From an uncultured Clostridium sp. (GTDB lineage Bacteria > Bacillota > Clostridia > TANB77 > CAG-508), in NCBI GenBank assembly GCA_947384775.1, contig CANDIF010000004.1, positions 51,002 to 115,001 on the forward strand: 64,000 nt of DNA. Reading direction: 5' to 3'. Position 1 is the first letter of the stretch. The number at the start of each line of letters is the position of its first letter. The position numbers and the translations under genes are program-made. Below, piece by piece: positions 39,587 to 49,182 of this stretch. The notes beneath the pieces were generated by a model. It was not told where the DNA came from, ran no database searches, and saw nothing but the letters and a program-made list of their open reading frames with translations.

Positions 39587-39940
39587 ATGTATCAAATCGT
39601 AAGTGCTTTGAATGGATTCATAAGAGAAGAAATGATACCAAATCCATTTGAATTTATATCTGATAATGAAATGGTTGCAATATTATTTTTTGCTTTATTT
39701 GGTGGGAAAGTACTATATAAAATAGCTTTTTCTATGTGTGGTATTTTCCATAGTAGAAGAGGAAATAAAACTTTAGGAAGCATTGGATATATGTTTTTCT
39801 ATTGGCTAAATGTATGGATATTATTGAGGCTCCAAACATTAACTCAAAATATAACATTGATATTAAGTTTATATACTATAATAATTATTATGTTGTTTTT
39901 GGGATTAGGAAAAATAAAAAAGACAATAAATGGATACTGA
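39587..39940 (+). CDS. small membrane protein
   Basis: A 117-residue protein with three hydrophobic stretches: EMVAILFFALFGGKVLYKIAF, YMFFYWLNVWILLRL and LILSLYTIIIIMLFLGLG. ATG at 39587 follows GGAGGACAAG and replaces an upstream ATG. Family not recognised. It lies between the toxin-antitoxin pair and the STAND gene and could be a membrane effector, but nothing proves this. Confidence 0.55.
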   Translation: MYQIVSALNGFIREEMIPNPFEFISDNEMVAILFFALFGGKVLYKIAFSMCGIFHSRRGNKTLGSIGYMFFYWLNVWILLRLQTLTQNITLILSLYTIIIIMLFLGLGKIKKTINGY

Positions 39941-40067
39941 AAATAATAAATAATTTACAAAAGAAAAGCAAAGTATGTGAGTAATTAAAAGATATAGGAT
40001 TAGTTTGCTTTTTTATAAGAACTAATGAATTATGTAAATATATATTGCTATACAAAAGGAGGATAAC

Positions 40068-43000
40068 ATGGTAAAAATAAGAAAAATTCAACAGGCAATT
40101 ATGGGACTAGATGGTGGTGAATATCAAGAGATAATGAATGATTATTTGCATAAAAAATTTAAATATTCCAATATAACTTGTTTAGGAAGTGAAGTAGGAA
40201 CTAGTAAAACTACAAGTGGTACACCTGATACATACGTTGAAACTAATGATGGAAAATATATATTAATAATGTATGGAACAGTCGAAAAACAACCATTTAA
40301 TAAAATAAGAGATGATATTATTGATGCATACAACAAAGATAAAACATATATAGACGAGAATAGAATTGAAAAAGTTATTTGTTGTTATACATCAAATAAT
40401 ATTAATATAGCACAAAGAGAAGAATTAAAAAGTATATTTAAGGATAAAAATGTTGAACTTATAGGTATTGATGATTTATCATATGATATTGCTCATAATT
40501 TTCAATCTATAGCAAAAACATATTTAGATATTTCTATAGATAGTGGACAATTTTGTGACATAGATGAATTTATAGAAAAGCATGATAAAAATAGTATAAA
40601 TGCACCAATAAATATTGATTTCATAGATAGAAAAGAAAAAGATGAACTTTTAGACAGCCTAATAAAAGATGACTTAATTCTTATAATAGGTAAAGCAGGA
40701 ACAGGGAAAACAAAATTATCAATAGAAGTATGTAAAGAATATATAAGACAAAATAAAGAAACTAGGTGTTTATGCATAAAAAACAATGGTAATGATATAT
40801 ACGAAGATTTAGGAGATTATATAGAAAATGGACAAGACTATTTAATTTTTATAGATGATATTAATGAAATGAACAGAGTTAAATCATTTATGGATTTTAT
40901 TAAGGATAAGAAAGATAAGTCTAAAATAAAAATATTAGCTACTGTGAGAGACTATTTATTGGATAATGTAATAACAAAGTTAAAAGAATATTATATTCCA
41001 GATTTATATATACTTGATAAGATGGATGATAATCAAGTAAAAAAAATACTTGAAGACATATATTCCATTAAGAATCAAAAATATCAAGAAAAAATTTTAG
41101 AAGTCTCAAATGGAAATCCTAGATTGGCGGTATTATCAGCAAAGGGAATAATAGATAAAAAAATTACAAATTTAAATAGTGTAATTGACATTTTTCAAGG
41201 CTATTATTTTCCTGTAATAAGAGATAATGATTTGAGCTATATTGATATTAAAGTTTTATTTTTTATATCGTTACTTGGCCCAATAAATATAGAAGATGAT
41301 AATATATTAAAAATGATAAGCAAATTTCAAATTGATGAAAAGATTTTTATAGAAACAGTAAAAAAATTAAACAAATTGGAATTAATTGACTATTTTGAAG
41401 GAAAAGCAGCAAAAACAAGTGATCAAAATTTTAGTAATTATATTGTTTATAAAGTTTTAGTAGAAGATAAAACAATAACATTATCAGAATTAATTGCTAA
41501 ATTGTACCCTAATTGTATATTGAAAATTATTAATGCAATAAACATGATATATGGAATATTTTATAGTGTTGATGCAGAAAAATATATTGTATCGCAGATA
41601 AAAGAAATATGGAAAAATGAACCATATTCTTCAGATTCTAGATTTTTATATCACTTTTATAATGTTGATAGAATTAAAGCAATTAAAATGATAAAAAAGG
41701 AGATTGATGATTGTGAAGGAAAACCATTCGATTTAAAAGAATTTGATTTTCATAGTAAGGAAAACAATCAAAGAATAGATGACAAAAAAATAGAAATATT
41801 ATCAAATTTTAAATATGGAGAACTTGAAGATGAAGCAATTGATTTATTAATAGCATATTATAAAAAAAGACCAGATTTAATAATGGATTTTTATTTTGCA
41901 TTTATACTTAATTTAGGAATTGATGAACATAGCAATTATAATAAATTTGCAACTGAGTTAAAAATAATTGATAAATTTATGACAGCAATCAACTTAAAAG
42001 ATGAGAATATGTATAACCTATCATATTTATTAATTAGAATTATAAAAGATTTTTTGAAATATGAAAGACATATAACTAAACAATCAAGAAAAAAGCTAAC
42101 AATAAATTATATTAGAATTGCTTTAATTGCAAGTGATGAAGTATATAATTTTAGAAAAATATTATTTGAAACTTTAGGTGCATTGTATAAAGATGATGAA
42201 TATAAAAAAATGATAGAAGATATATTGCTTGATTACCATATATATCCATCAAATGAAGATACTAATAAAATATTTAAAAAAGATTTAGAGACTTTAAATA
42301 CAACATTTTTTAAAAATTGGAAAGATTTAGATTTTATTCAATGTGATATATTAAAAGAATTTGAAGATAAATGTAATAGAATTGAAATTGATATACCAGA
42401 GGAACTTGAAAAATATAAAGAAAATGAACAATATCTAATTCTTCATTCTCTTGAATTAGAACGCGATTTTCATAAAGATTGGAAAAAAGCACAAAAAGAT
42501 AGGCAAGAGAGAGTTATAGATTTAATTAAAGATTATAAAATAGAAGATTTTTCTAATTTATTTGAAATATGTAAAATAGGTGAACAATTTCAAGATAGAC
42601 TAAAAATGTATAATATCAACAATTCTATTATAGAGATATTTAATTATTTAATAGTTGAGAAAAAAGATGAATTTTTAAGTATATTAAAAGAATATATTGA
42701 TAAAAATGCTCCATTTACTTTATCTCCTGATATATTAATTATTAATATATTGAAAGAATTTAATAGAGATTATTTATTAAATATATTATATAATGAGAAA
42801 TATGAAAAAAAAGAGATGTTTTTAAACAGCTTTTATAATATTATTGAAGATGTAAAAGAAGATGATATAGAAAAAGTATTCTCATTACTAGAAGAACAAG
42901 TTGAACATGAACAGGTACACATATTAGATATAAATAGCTTATTGAGATATGAGGAAATAATCAATGGTACAGTAGAAAAATATTGTAAAAGAATATTGCA

Positions 43001-43772
43001 ATTATATAATAAAAAAACATTTATAATAAGCAATCTTTTCTGGAGCGTGGCGGATGCAGAACAAGAAGATTTAGATAGAATTATAAATAGTTTCAGTAAT
43101 ATTGAAATATTGGAAGACCTTTATATAATTGGTTCATGCAATCTTATGGATTATAAAGGAAAATTTGGAATATCTTTATTGAAAAACAATGATAGATTTT
43201 TATATAAAATAATAGAAAATATGAAAGATTTTCGAAGAAACTCATCTGAATTAGACAGTATATTTAATGAAATATGGAAATTAGATAATTATGAACATTA
43301 CATAAATAAAGCTTATTCAGAATTAGAAAATAAATATTTTAACCATTTTGAAATAGAAAAGATTTTCTATAAAGAAGAGAGAGAAGATAAAGATATTTTG
43401 ATTAGAAAAGAGAAGTGGATAGAAAAATACATTCAAAAGAATTATCAAGATAATGAGAAGATGGCAAATATCTTCGATGTTATTAATTCATCATTTTCTA
43501 GTAAAAGGAAAGAATATATATTACAATTCTTGAAATTAAATAAATCAATAGAGGATTTTAGAAAAATTCCATTATTTTCTACATTTTCATCATGGTCTGG
43601 TAGTGAAGTACCAATAATTGAAAAAAAGATAAAGTTTTTAGAAGATATAAATAAAAATATAAATGGCTTAGATTATATTGAACATATGGATTATATCAAT
43701 TCGAGAATTGAAGCATTAAAAAAATATATAACTGATATAAAAATTAGAGAGTATTTGGAAGATTATTTATAA
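40068..43772 (+). CDS. giant STAND NTPase with N-terminal restriction-type domain (Avs-like)
   Basis: A 1234-residue protein. Residues about 1-150 resemble a PD-(D/E)xK fold (GTSKTTSGTPDTYVETNDGKYILIMYGT). Next is a STAND P-loop NTPase: ILIIGKAGTGKTKLSIEV (Walker A, 208-215) and YLIFIDDINEMN (Walker B). The remaining 800 residues are helical repeats without a known signature, probably the sensor. Avs and similar STAND proteins recognise phage proteins and then activate the N-terminal effector. The usual ExK of the nuclease is not clear here, so activity is uncertain. It has AAAGGAGG before ATG and its own terminator. No in-frame CGG in this long gene. Confidence 0.75.
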   Translation: MVKIRKIQQAIMGLDGGEYQEIMNDYLHKKFKYSNITCLGSEVGTSKTTSGTPDTYVETNDGKYILIMYGTVEKQPFNKIRDDIIDAYNKDKTYIDENRIEKVICCYTSNNINIAQREELKSIFKDKNVELIGIDDLSYDIAHNFQSIAKTYLDISIDSGQFCDIDEFIEKHDKNSINAPINIDFIDRKEKDELLDSLIKDDLILIIGKAGTGKTKLSIEVCKEYIRQNKETRCLCIKNNGNDIYEDLGDYIENGQDYLIFIDDINEMNRVKSFMDFIKDKKDKSKIKILATVRDYLLDNVITKLKEYYIPDLYILDKMDDNQVKKILEDIYSIKNQKYQEKILEVSNGNPRLAVLSAKGIIDKKITNLNSVIDIFQGYYFPVIRDNDLSYIDIKVLFFISLLGPINIEDDNILKMISKFQIDEKIFIETVKKLNKLELIDYFEGKAAKTSDQNFSNYIVYKVLVEDKTITLSELIAKLYPNCILKIINAINMIYGIFYSVDAEKYIVSQIKEIWKNEPYSSDSRFLYHFYNVDRIKAIKMIKKEIDDCEGKPFDLKEFDFHSKENNQRIDDKKIEILSNFKYGELEDEAIDLLIAYYKKRPDLIMDFYFAFILNLGIDEHSNYNKFATELKIIDKFMTAINLKDENMYNLSYLLIRIIKDFLKYERHITKQSRKKLTINYIRIALIASDEVYNFRKILFETLGALYKDDEYKKMIEDILLDYHIYPSNEDTNKIFKKDLETLNTTFFKNWKDLDFIQCDILKEFEDKCNRIEIDIPEELEKYKENEQYLILHSLELERDFHKDWKKAQKDRQERVIDLIKDYKIEDFSNLFEICKIGEQFQDRLKMYNINNSIIEIFNYLIVEKKDEFLSILKEYIDKNAPFTLSPDILIINILKEFNRDYLLNILYNEKYEKKEMFLNSFYNIIEDVKEDDIEKVFSLLEEQVEHEQVHILDINSLLRYEEIINGTVEKYCKRILQLYNKKTFIISNLFWSVADAEQEDLDRIINSFSNIEILEDLYIIGSCNLMDYKGKFGISLLKNNDRFLYKIIENMKDFRRNSSELDSIFNEIWKLDNYEHYINKAYSELENKYFNHFEIEKIFYKEEREDKDILIRKEKWIEKYIQKNYQDNEKMANIFDVINSSFSSKRKEYILQFLKLNKSIEDFRKIPLFSTFSSWSGSEVPIIEKKIKFLEDINKNINGLDYIEHMDYINSRIEALKKYITDIKIREYLEDYL

Positions 43773-43776
43773 AATG

Positions 43777-43820
43777 AAAAGTGTGAAAAGTGGCATCAAG
43801 TCAAGTTTCACACTTTTTTT
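43777..43820 (+). terminator. terminator of the STAND gene
   Basis: AAAAGTGTGAAA pairs with TTTCACACTTTT around a 17-nt loop, followed by a T-run. Confidence 0.8.
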
Positions 43821-43890
43821 ATATTTTGCTTGAGATACAATTAAATAGTGTATAAATAGTCATATTTTATATCAATTAATTACAGATAAT

Positions 43891-43919
43891 TTTTAAAGTG
43901 CAAATTTTGCACTTTAAAA
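43891..43919 (-). terminator. hairpin at the end of the minus-strand gene
   Basis: TTTTAAAGTGCAAA pairs with TTTGCACTTTAAAA almost perfectly. A related AAAGTG/CACTTT sequence lies near 36690-36730. Confidence 0.6.
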
Positions 43920-44219
43920 TGAAACATTATTGTCACAACATCCATCAATCAACTGCACTCCATCACAAAATCCACTCCTATAATACTTCTCATTCCAATA
44001 GCAGATATAATCAAAGAAATTATCATCGAGCTGTTTTAATTGCCTCTCAACATACTTTTTACTCTGTTCAGGAACATTCCTCAAAATCTTTTCACTAATC
44101 TCCTCAAAACAAATAAAATGCTTTTTATCCTCTGCACAAGTAAGACTAGCAATAGTATCCTCTCTAAAATCCAACCAATCTTTCAAAATATCATCATTAA
44201 CTTCTCTTAAATTACTCAT
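43914..44219 (-). CDS. hypothetical protein at the right end of the element
   Basis: A 101-residue helical, acidic protein (VNDDILKDWLDFREDTIASLTCAEDKKHFICFEEISEKIL, ending DGVQLIDGCCDNNVSF). A GGAGGTAG site precedes the ATG. Family not recognised; proteins of this size and composition are common as last genes of Clostridia elements. Confidence 0.55.
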   Translation of the reverse strand: MSNLREVNDDILKDWLDFREDTIASLTCAEDKKHFICFEEISEKILRNVPEQSKKYVERQLKQLDDNFFDYICYWNEKYYRSGFCDGVQLIDGCCDNNVSF

Positions 44220-44789
44220 AAAAATCTACCTCCAAAATTAAAATTTTTCATTTTCAAAAACGCACCCACAAGAGCCAATACACAACAAACATTCGTCCTG
44301 TACCCATTGGGTAAAAATTGGGTAAAATCCTCTCCAAAAATGCCATAAAAATGCACAAATGTTCTACAAACTAAAACTCTTATAAATACCTAAATACCAA
44401 CAAAAACTCTAATTTTCACAAAGGTACAAAAACCGTTCAAATGTCGCTCATAACCCGAAGGTCGTAAGTTCGAGTTTTAGCACAGCAACCCAATTTATCA
44501 AGGGATTGAATGTTATTTGATTTTTTTATTGTCTCAAAAAAACGGGGAAAAACAGCGAAAATCTTAAAGATGGTAAATAAGACCTAATATTATAAAAAAA
44601 CACAAAAAAATAAAACAAGTAAATGCTTACAGTTGTAATACTTCACACTATTTTAAAGCAAGTTAAAACAAACGATAAAATAAACAAGCGTATACTCACA
44701 ACCCAAATCTACAACTTATAACAAAAACTTAATAAAGACCTTTTAATAATTGAAAATCAGTGTTATAATAACCACAAAAGGAGGATATT
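44220..44789. other. gene-free right end and element junction
   Basis: Holds two tandem TTGGGTAAAA arm units (44306-44328), the att core (44446-44461) and, to its right, GTCGTAAGTTCGAG, which resembles a tRNA T-arm. No full tRNA could be folded. A promoter-like TTGAAA/TATAAT lies before the ArsC-like gene. Nothing else was seen. Confidence 0.6.
44446..44461 (+). other. right attachment core (attR)
   Basis: Identical 16-bp copy of the left core at 24546. The neighbouring T-arm-like bases suggest a tRNA-Met remnant as the original target. Confidence 0.75.
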
Positions 44790-45143
44790 ATGCCAACCAT
44801 ATTTATAGAATACCCAAAATGTTCAACCTGCAAGAAGGCAAAAAACTGGTTGAAACAAAACAACATAAAATTCGAAGAAAGAAATATAGTTACAGAAACG
44901 CCAACAATAAAAGAATTAACAGACTGGCTAGAAAGAAGTGGACAAGATATAAAGAAATGGTTCAATACAAGTGGACTAAAGTATAAAGAGCAAAACTTAA
45001 AAGAAAAACTATCTAATATGAGTGATAAAGAAAAAATAGAATTATTAGCAAGTGATGGAATGCTAATAAAAAGACCAATAATAATATCAGACAAAGGAAT
45101 ATTTACTGGATTCAAGGAAGAAATTTGGAAAATACTAATATAA
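44790..45143 (+). CDS. ArsC/Spx family thioredoxin-fold protein
   Basis: A 117-residue protein with YPKCSTCKKAKNWL (CxxC at residues 10-13), FEERNIVTETPTIKEL and LKEKLSNMSDKEKIELLASDGMLIKRPIIISD, all standard for the ArsC/YffB/Spx family. Spx acts on RNA polymerase, ArsC reduces arsenate, and YffB-like members are of unclear role. The RPI/KRP region suggests the ArsC-like branch. It lies just outside the element. Confidence 0.88.
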   Translation: MPTIFIEYPKCSTCKKAKNWLKQNNIKFEERNIVTETPTIKELTDWLERSGQDIKKWFNTSGLKYKEQNLKEKLSNMSDKEKIELLASDGMLIKRPIIISDKGIFTGFKEEIWKILI

Positions 45144-45244
45144 TAAAAATATAAAATCGGGTATTTTTCAAAAATTTCTCAAATTTCCTTGCAAACCTCC
45201 CTAAAATATAGTAAACTGTAGCACTATAAAAGAAGGAGGTAAAC

Positions 45245-45697
45245 ATGGAACAAATAAGTTTAAAACATTCAAAAGAAGTAAATAATAAAAAAGTTGATAA
45301 AATACAAATGGAAGAAAAAGCAGTAATAGAAGACATAATAGAAGAACTAAAGAAACAGCAAGCTAATATAGAAAACAATAAATCTCCTTGGAAAAATTTG
45401 ATATTTGATTGGATTAACATCAAAGAAGAAAAAGTTAATTTATTATCAGGAAATAGGATATACGAGTGGTTATATCCTATAAATTTTAGCAAACTTTCAG
45501 CAATAATACTAGAGACAATTAATTGGAACATTGATAATATACTAGATGACAGAGAAGAAACACTAAAGAGTATAGCAATAAAAATGAGAACTCCAATAGA
45601 AGTATTTTTTAAAGAACTAGAGAAAATCCAGGAAATATTAATAATACAAAACAGAGCCAAACTTTGCATAAATGGACAAGTAATTGTTATGAATTAG
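45245..45697 (+). CDS. hypothetical protein
   Basis: A 150-residue soluble protein with a charged start (HSKEVNNKKVDKIQMEEKAVIEDIIEELKKQQ) and a mixed C-terminal part (YEWLYPINFSKLSAIILETINWNIDNIL). Good AAGGAGG site. Family not recognised. It is upstream of a broken gene in the same direction. Confidence 0.5.
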   Translation: MEQISLKHSKEVNNKKVDKIQMEEKAVIEDIIEELKKQQANIENNKSPWKNLIFDWINIKEEKVNLLSGNRIYEWLYPINFSKLSAIILETINWNIDNILDDREETLKSIAIKMRTPIEVFFKELEKIQEILIIQNRAKLCINGQVIVMN

Positions 45698-45725
45698 AGT
45701 TGGGAAGAGAGAGCAGAGGTGGCAT

Positions 45726-46679
45726 ATGTTTAGAAGTAACGCAATATTAGATGATATAATAAAAAAATATTATATTAAAGAAGGAATGAAGATAGGCAAA
45801 GAACTATTAGATAGAATAGTCGCACGAGAAAGAATAGAAATGAAAGACTTATGCTGTATGTTGCAAATTAATCAAATGAAACAGTGGATGATAATAAAAG
45901 AAAAAAGAAAATGGACGAAACTAAGATTTAACGAATTCAATAAATTTGAAGACAACACATTAATAGCTAAAGGTAAAATCAACAATAAAACATTTGAAGA
46001 TATAAGAACTAAAATGAATATAAAAGGATATACACTAATGAGAAAGTTAGGGATAACAAGATATAGATACCACAAGATGCAGGAAGACCATAGTTATGAG
46101 ACAAAAGTTATAGATATAGAAATGAAGCATACAGTGGATTTAATAATAATAGAATTAAAATACAGAAGAAAATTTAAAAATAGATATTGTACTAAAGAAT
46201 AAATTGAAGAAATATGTGAAGGAAAAGCAATACAAGTTGAAAAGTTTTTAGAATATTATAGTAAGAATGAAAGACAATATGCACTAAATAAGATTATTTT
46301 AGAAAAAAGTGAAAAAGGAATCTGGATTGGTGAAAGTTGCACAATCAATCCAGAATTTTTTGGGAAAAATTATGACAATTTACAAAGGGGGCTAAATATT
46401 ACAGCAAATAGACTGAGCAGAATATATAGATGCAGAGAATATAAAGAAGATATGGTACAAGAAGCAATGTACAAAATGTATCAAAGAGATGGAAATATAG
46501 TAAAAAAGTTTTACTTTGATACAGAACTCCTCTTTAAAGTGCTTATGTCTAAAGCTAGATATGTGATGCTAAATTACTATCGAAAGCAATGTAAGAGTAA
46601 AGCAGTTAGTTATGATCAATGGACAACTGATAGGTGTAAAATTCTAAAAGATGATACGGAAACACTATTCAGTACATGA
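45726..46679 (+). pseudogene. hypothetical gene split by an in-frame TAA at 46200
   Basis: A 317-codon frame is interrupted only by TAA at 46200-46202. The text before (RRKFKNRYCTKE) and after (IEEICEGKAIQVEKFLEYY) continues in one frame without further stops until 46679, and there is no ribosome binding site or ATG near the break. This is a nonsense break, different from the CGG sites. It may be decay, sequence error or stop readthrough. The product is basic and Tyr/Lys-rich, with possible DNA-binding helices (GYTLMRKLGITRYRYHKMQ). Family not recognised. Confidence 0.6.
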
Positions 46680-46692
46680 ATATATTATAGAC

Positions 46693-46721
46693 GAAAAGAG
46701 GAAAAAAACCTCTTTTTTTCT
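46693..46721 (+). terminator. terminator after the split gene
   Basis: AAAGAGG pairs with CCTCTTT around a poly-A loop, followed by a T-run. Confidence 0.75.
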
Positions 46722-46780
46722 TTAAATAAGATAAATTTAATAAAAAAATACCTGAAAAAACAAATAAAATCACCTAAAAT

Positions 46781-46809
46781 TTGACAAAAAGAGCCAATTA
46801 TGGTACAAT
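46781..46809 (+). promoter_or_regulatory. consensus promoter of the 744-residue protein gene
   Basis: TTGACA (46781-46786) and TACAAT (46804-46809), spacing 17. Confidence 0.75.
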
Positions 46810-46844
46810 ATATTATGTAAACTTTCGCAAAGGAGGATATTATT

Positions 46845-49079
46845 GTGGAAAATAATATATTAAAAGTACATCTAGATTTAGCAAAAGGAACTTATACCAT
46901 TAGTAGAAATAATGGTGAAGAGATAATAGTTAAAGAAATAAACGACGGAACAACAAATCATTATGCAAAAAGTGTAATGGATAAAAGAAGAAAAGAAATA
47001 GAAAAGTTAGAAGGTAAAAATGGTTGGATACCTTCAGAGATATTAAAAAAGATAGACCCAGTTTTATATGATGCATTAGAAGAATTTGATGCAAAATATG
47101 GAACAGAATATAGACATTCATATGCAAAAGCAGCAACTATGCAGATTTCATATAGTGACACTGGACTAACAAATGTAAAGCAAAGAAAAGAATACGAAAA
47201 AAGGGCAGCAGCAATAAGAACAGAAAAACTACAAAAAGCAGGAATCAGTATAGAATATCATGTAACTCCAATAATAGCAGCAAGAGGAATAGGTCCTATA
47301 AAGAGGATTAGAGCTATGAGAATGGCAAATACACAAAAAGCAGTTGGAGCAAAAGTTGGAAACAAACAAGGTCCATCTATAGTAGAAAGAGTAAAAAACT
47401 TTAGAGATACAGTTTCACAAAAAATAAGTGATGCAAGAGCTGAAAAGATTAGGAGAAAGCTAGAAGCCAGTCAAAAGAGATTAGAAGCATCTATACCAAG
47501 AGACGAAAATGGACTTATTGATGATGTTCCAGAGTTAAGTGAAGAAGATTTAAAAGCAATAAATTCTGCAACATTAGAACAAACAGGGCAAGTTCTAAAT
47601 TTGGGAAATGATTTAAAACAAGAAGTAGGACCAGCAGTTGAGGAAGATATATTAATAGATGGTGAAAATATAGTACCAGTAGGAAAAAATCCATCAGTAC
47701 GAGAAGAAACTGTAGAAAGTCCAAATCCATCAATAAGAGAAAATGTAGTAGTAGGAACAAATGGAGTAGCAGCACAAGTAGGTAAATCATCAATGCACAC
47801 AGAAAGTGGAGAGCAAAATAATGCGTCACTCGATGAAATAAGCGTAGAAGAACCCGTAGTAGTATCGGCAAGAGTAGGAGAAGCAAAAGCAAAGAAAACA
47901 ATCAGCAGAAGTAAGGCGATACAAGCATCTAAACAAGCAGCAAGAGATGCTGGTAAATTGAAAAACTCTTATCAAGCAAGAATACAAGCTAAAGCAGATG
48001 CTAAAAAAGCTGCAGATGAAGGAAAACAAAAAGCTGCGGCTAAGAGAGAAGAAGAAGCAAAAAAAGCAGCTGAAGCAGCAAAATTACAAGCAGAAAGACA
48101 AGTAATAGATAAAGCAATTAGAATTCAACAGAAAAAGAATCAAGAAAAAGCAAAAAGAGCAGCAGAAGAAGCAGCAAGAGCTTTAAATGAGAAAAAATTA
48201 TCAACAAGGTTATCAAGAACACTAAAAAGTATGCAAGATTCAATAAAAAATAAAGTACATATGCCAGATGCTAGTAAATATGGAAGAAAAATAAAAGGGG
48301 CAGTTACTTTAACTGCTGAAAAGGCTAAAAAACTAAAAAAAGAAGCAACAATTAGATTTACAAGAACATTAAGAAATGCTCAAGATTCAATAAGAAATAA
48401 AGTACATATACCAAACATTACTGGTCCACAAAAAGCAATTGCTGGAGTAGTTACAGCGGCTGTTCTAGTAGGAGGAATAGGACTTGGAATTGCAGCAACA
48501 CGAGCTAATGCTGATGCAAGTGTAAGAGTACCAGTAGAGCCTACAGCACCTATAGTAGAAACAGTGGAAAGCAGCATACCAGAACTAAGTGAAGTAGAAC
48601 AAGTAGTATATAAAGATAATTTAGAACATAAACAAAATGTGGGAGCTAGTAGTATGGGACAAACACAACAAGGAACTACACAAAATAATGCTGAAGCAGA
48701 ACAAGAAAAGAGCAAAGAAGAACAACAAAAAGAATATTTATCTTCAATAAGAGTTGGATGTAATATGAAAATTGATAATGGAAAATATTTTGCAAGTCCA
48801 GATGGTACAGGATCATTTGGAAGATTTGAAAACTACAAAGATGGAACTAGTAGATTAACAATTATAGATGTAATAACAAAGGATGGAGTAATAGTAATAA
48901 AAGACTCAAATATTAGCCTATATGACTTAAAGCAACAATATCCAAATGCTAAATTTTCATATCATTTTGAATTCGTACATTCAGATGGAAGAACAACAAC
49001 ACAAGGATGGTTAACAGAAAATAGTATGGAACAAAATATTCAATTAGAAAATCCACAGCAAGTAGATGAAGGAAGATAA
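46845..49079 (+). CDS. large Ala/Lys-rich coiled-coil protein with one membrane segment
   Basis: A 744-residue protein starting at GTG behind AAAGGAGG. Residues about 170-500 are Ala-, Lys- and Glu-rich coiled coil (KAAAKREEEAKKAAEAAKLQAERQ). Two near-copies of a 50-residue unit follow: SRTLKSMQDSIKNKVHMP and TRTLRNAQDSIRNKVHIP. One membrane helix (AIAGVVTAAVLVGGIGLGIAA) lies near residue 535, then a Ser/Gln-rich linker and a C-terminal beta domain of about 110 residues with DGTGSFGRFENYKDGTSRL. It may be a surface or envelope-anchored structural protein. Family not recognised; no in-frame CGG. Confidence 0.65.
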   Translation: MENNILKVHLDLAKGTYTISRNNGEEIIVKEINDGTTNHYAKSVMDKRRKEIEKLEGKNGWIPSEILKKIDPVLYDALEEFDAKYGTEYRHSYAKAATMQISYSDTGLTNVKQRKEYEKRAAAIRTEKLQKAGISIEYHVTPIIAARGIGPIKRIRAMRMANTQKAVGAKVGNKQGPSIVERVKNFRDTVSQKISDARAEKIRRKLEASQKRLEASIPRDENGLIDDVPELSEEDLKAINSATLEQTGQVLNLGNDLKQEVGPAVEEDILIDGENIVPVGKNPSVREETVESPNPSIRENVVVGTNGVAAQVGKSSMHTESGEQNNASLDEISVEEPVVVSARVGEAKAKKTISRSKAIQASKQAARDAGKLKNSYQARIQAKADAKKAADEGKQKAAAKREEEAKKAAEAAKLQAERQVIDKAIRIQQKKNQEKAKRAAEEAARALNEKKLSTRLSRTLKSMQDSIKNKVHMPDASKYGRKIKGAVTLTAEKAKKLKKEATIRFTRTLRNAQDSIRNKVHIPNITGPQKAIAGVVTAAVLVGGIGLGIAATRANADASVRVPVEPTAPIVETVESSIPELSEVEQVVYKDNLEHKQNVGASSMGQTQQGTTQNNAEAEQEKSKEEQQKEYLSSIRVGCNMKIDNGKYFASPDGTGSFGRFENYKDGTSRLTIIDVITKDGVIVIKDSNISLYDLKQQYPNAKFSYHFEFVHSDGRTTTQGWLTENSMEQNIQLENPQQVDEGR

Positions 49080-49088
49080 AAGATAATC

Positions 49089-49123
49089 AAAAAGGATACT
49101 TAGATAAAGTATCCTTTTTTTGT
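49089..49123 (+). terminator. terminator before ogt
   Basis: AAAAGGATAC pairs with GTATCCTTTT around a 12-nt loop, followed by T-run. Confidence 0.85.
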
Positions 49124-49182
49124 ATTTGATTGTGTAAGTCGAGGTTATGTGATAAAATTAAAAATATATAGGAGAAAAGTAA

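Larger units (their letters stand above)
24546..44461. mobile_element. 19.9-kb tyrosine-recombinase integrative element with defence cargo
   Basis: The element is bounded by identical 16-bp cores and by inside-facing tandem TTGGGTAAAA arm repeats at 24819 and 44306. It encodes an integrase at the left end, an excisionase-like HTH protein, a replisome organiser and a DnaC-type loader, then cargo: reverse transcriptase, SieB-like protein, type III restriction-modification, AAA ATPase, MqsR/Panacea toxin-antitoxin and a STAND NTPase. No relaxase, coupling protein, secretion ATPase, terminase, capsid or tail gene was seen. This fits a phage-satellite or mobilisable island. One of its own genes needs a CGG frameshift, so it belongs to hosts with this code. 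Confidence 0.8.

Noticed and set aside
44441..44490. Intact tRNA-Met gene at the right end
   Set aside because: Only the anticodon arm and a weak T-arm are visible; acceptor and D-arm sequences are missing.
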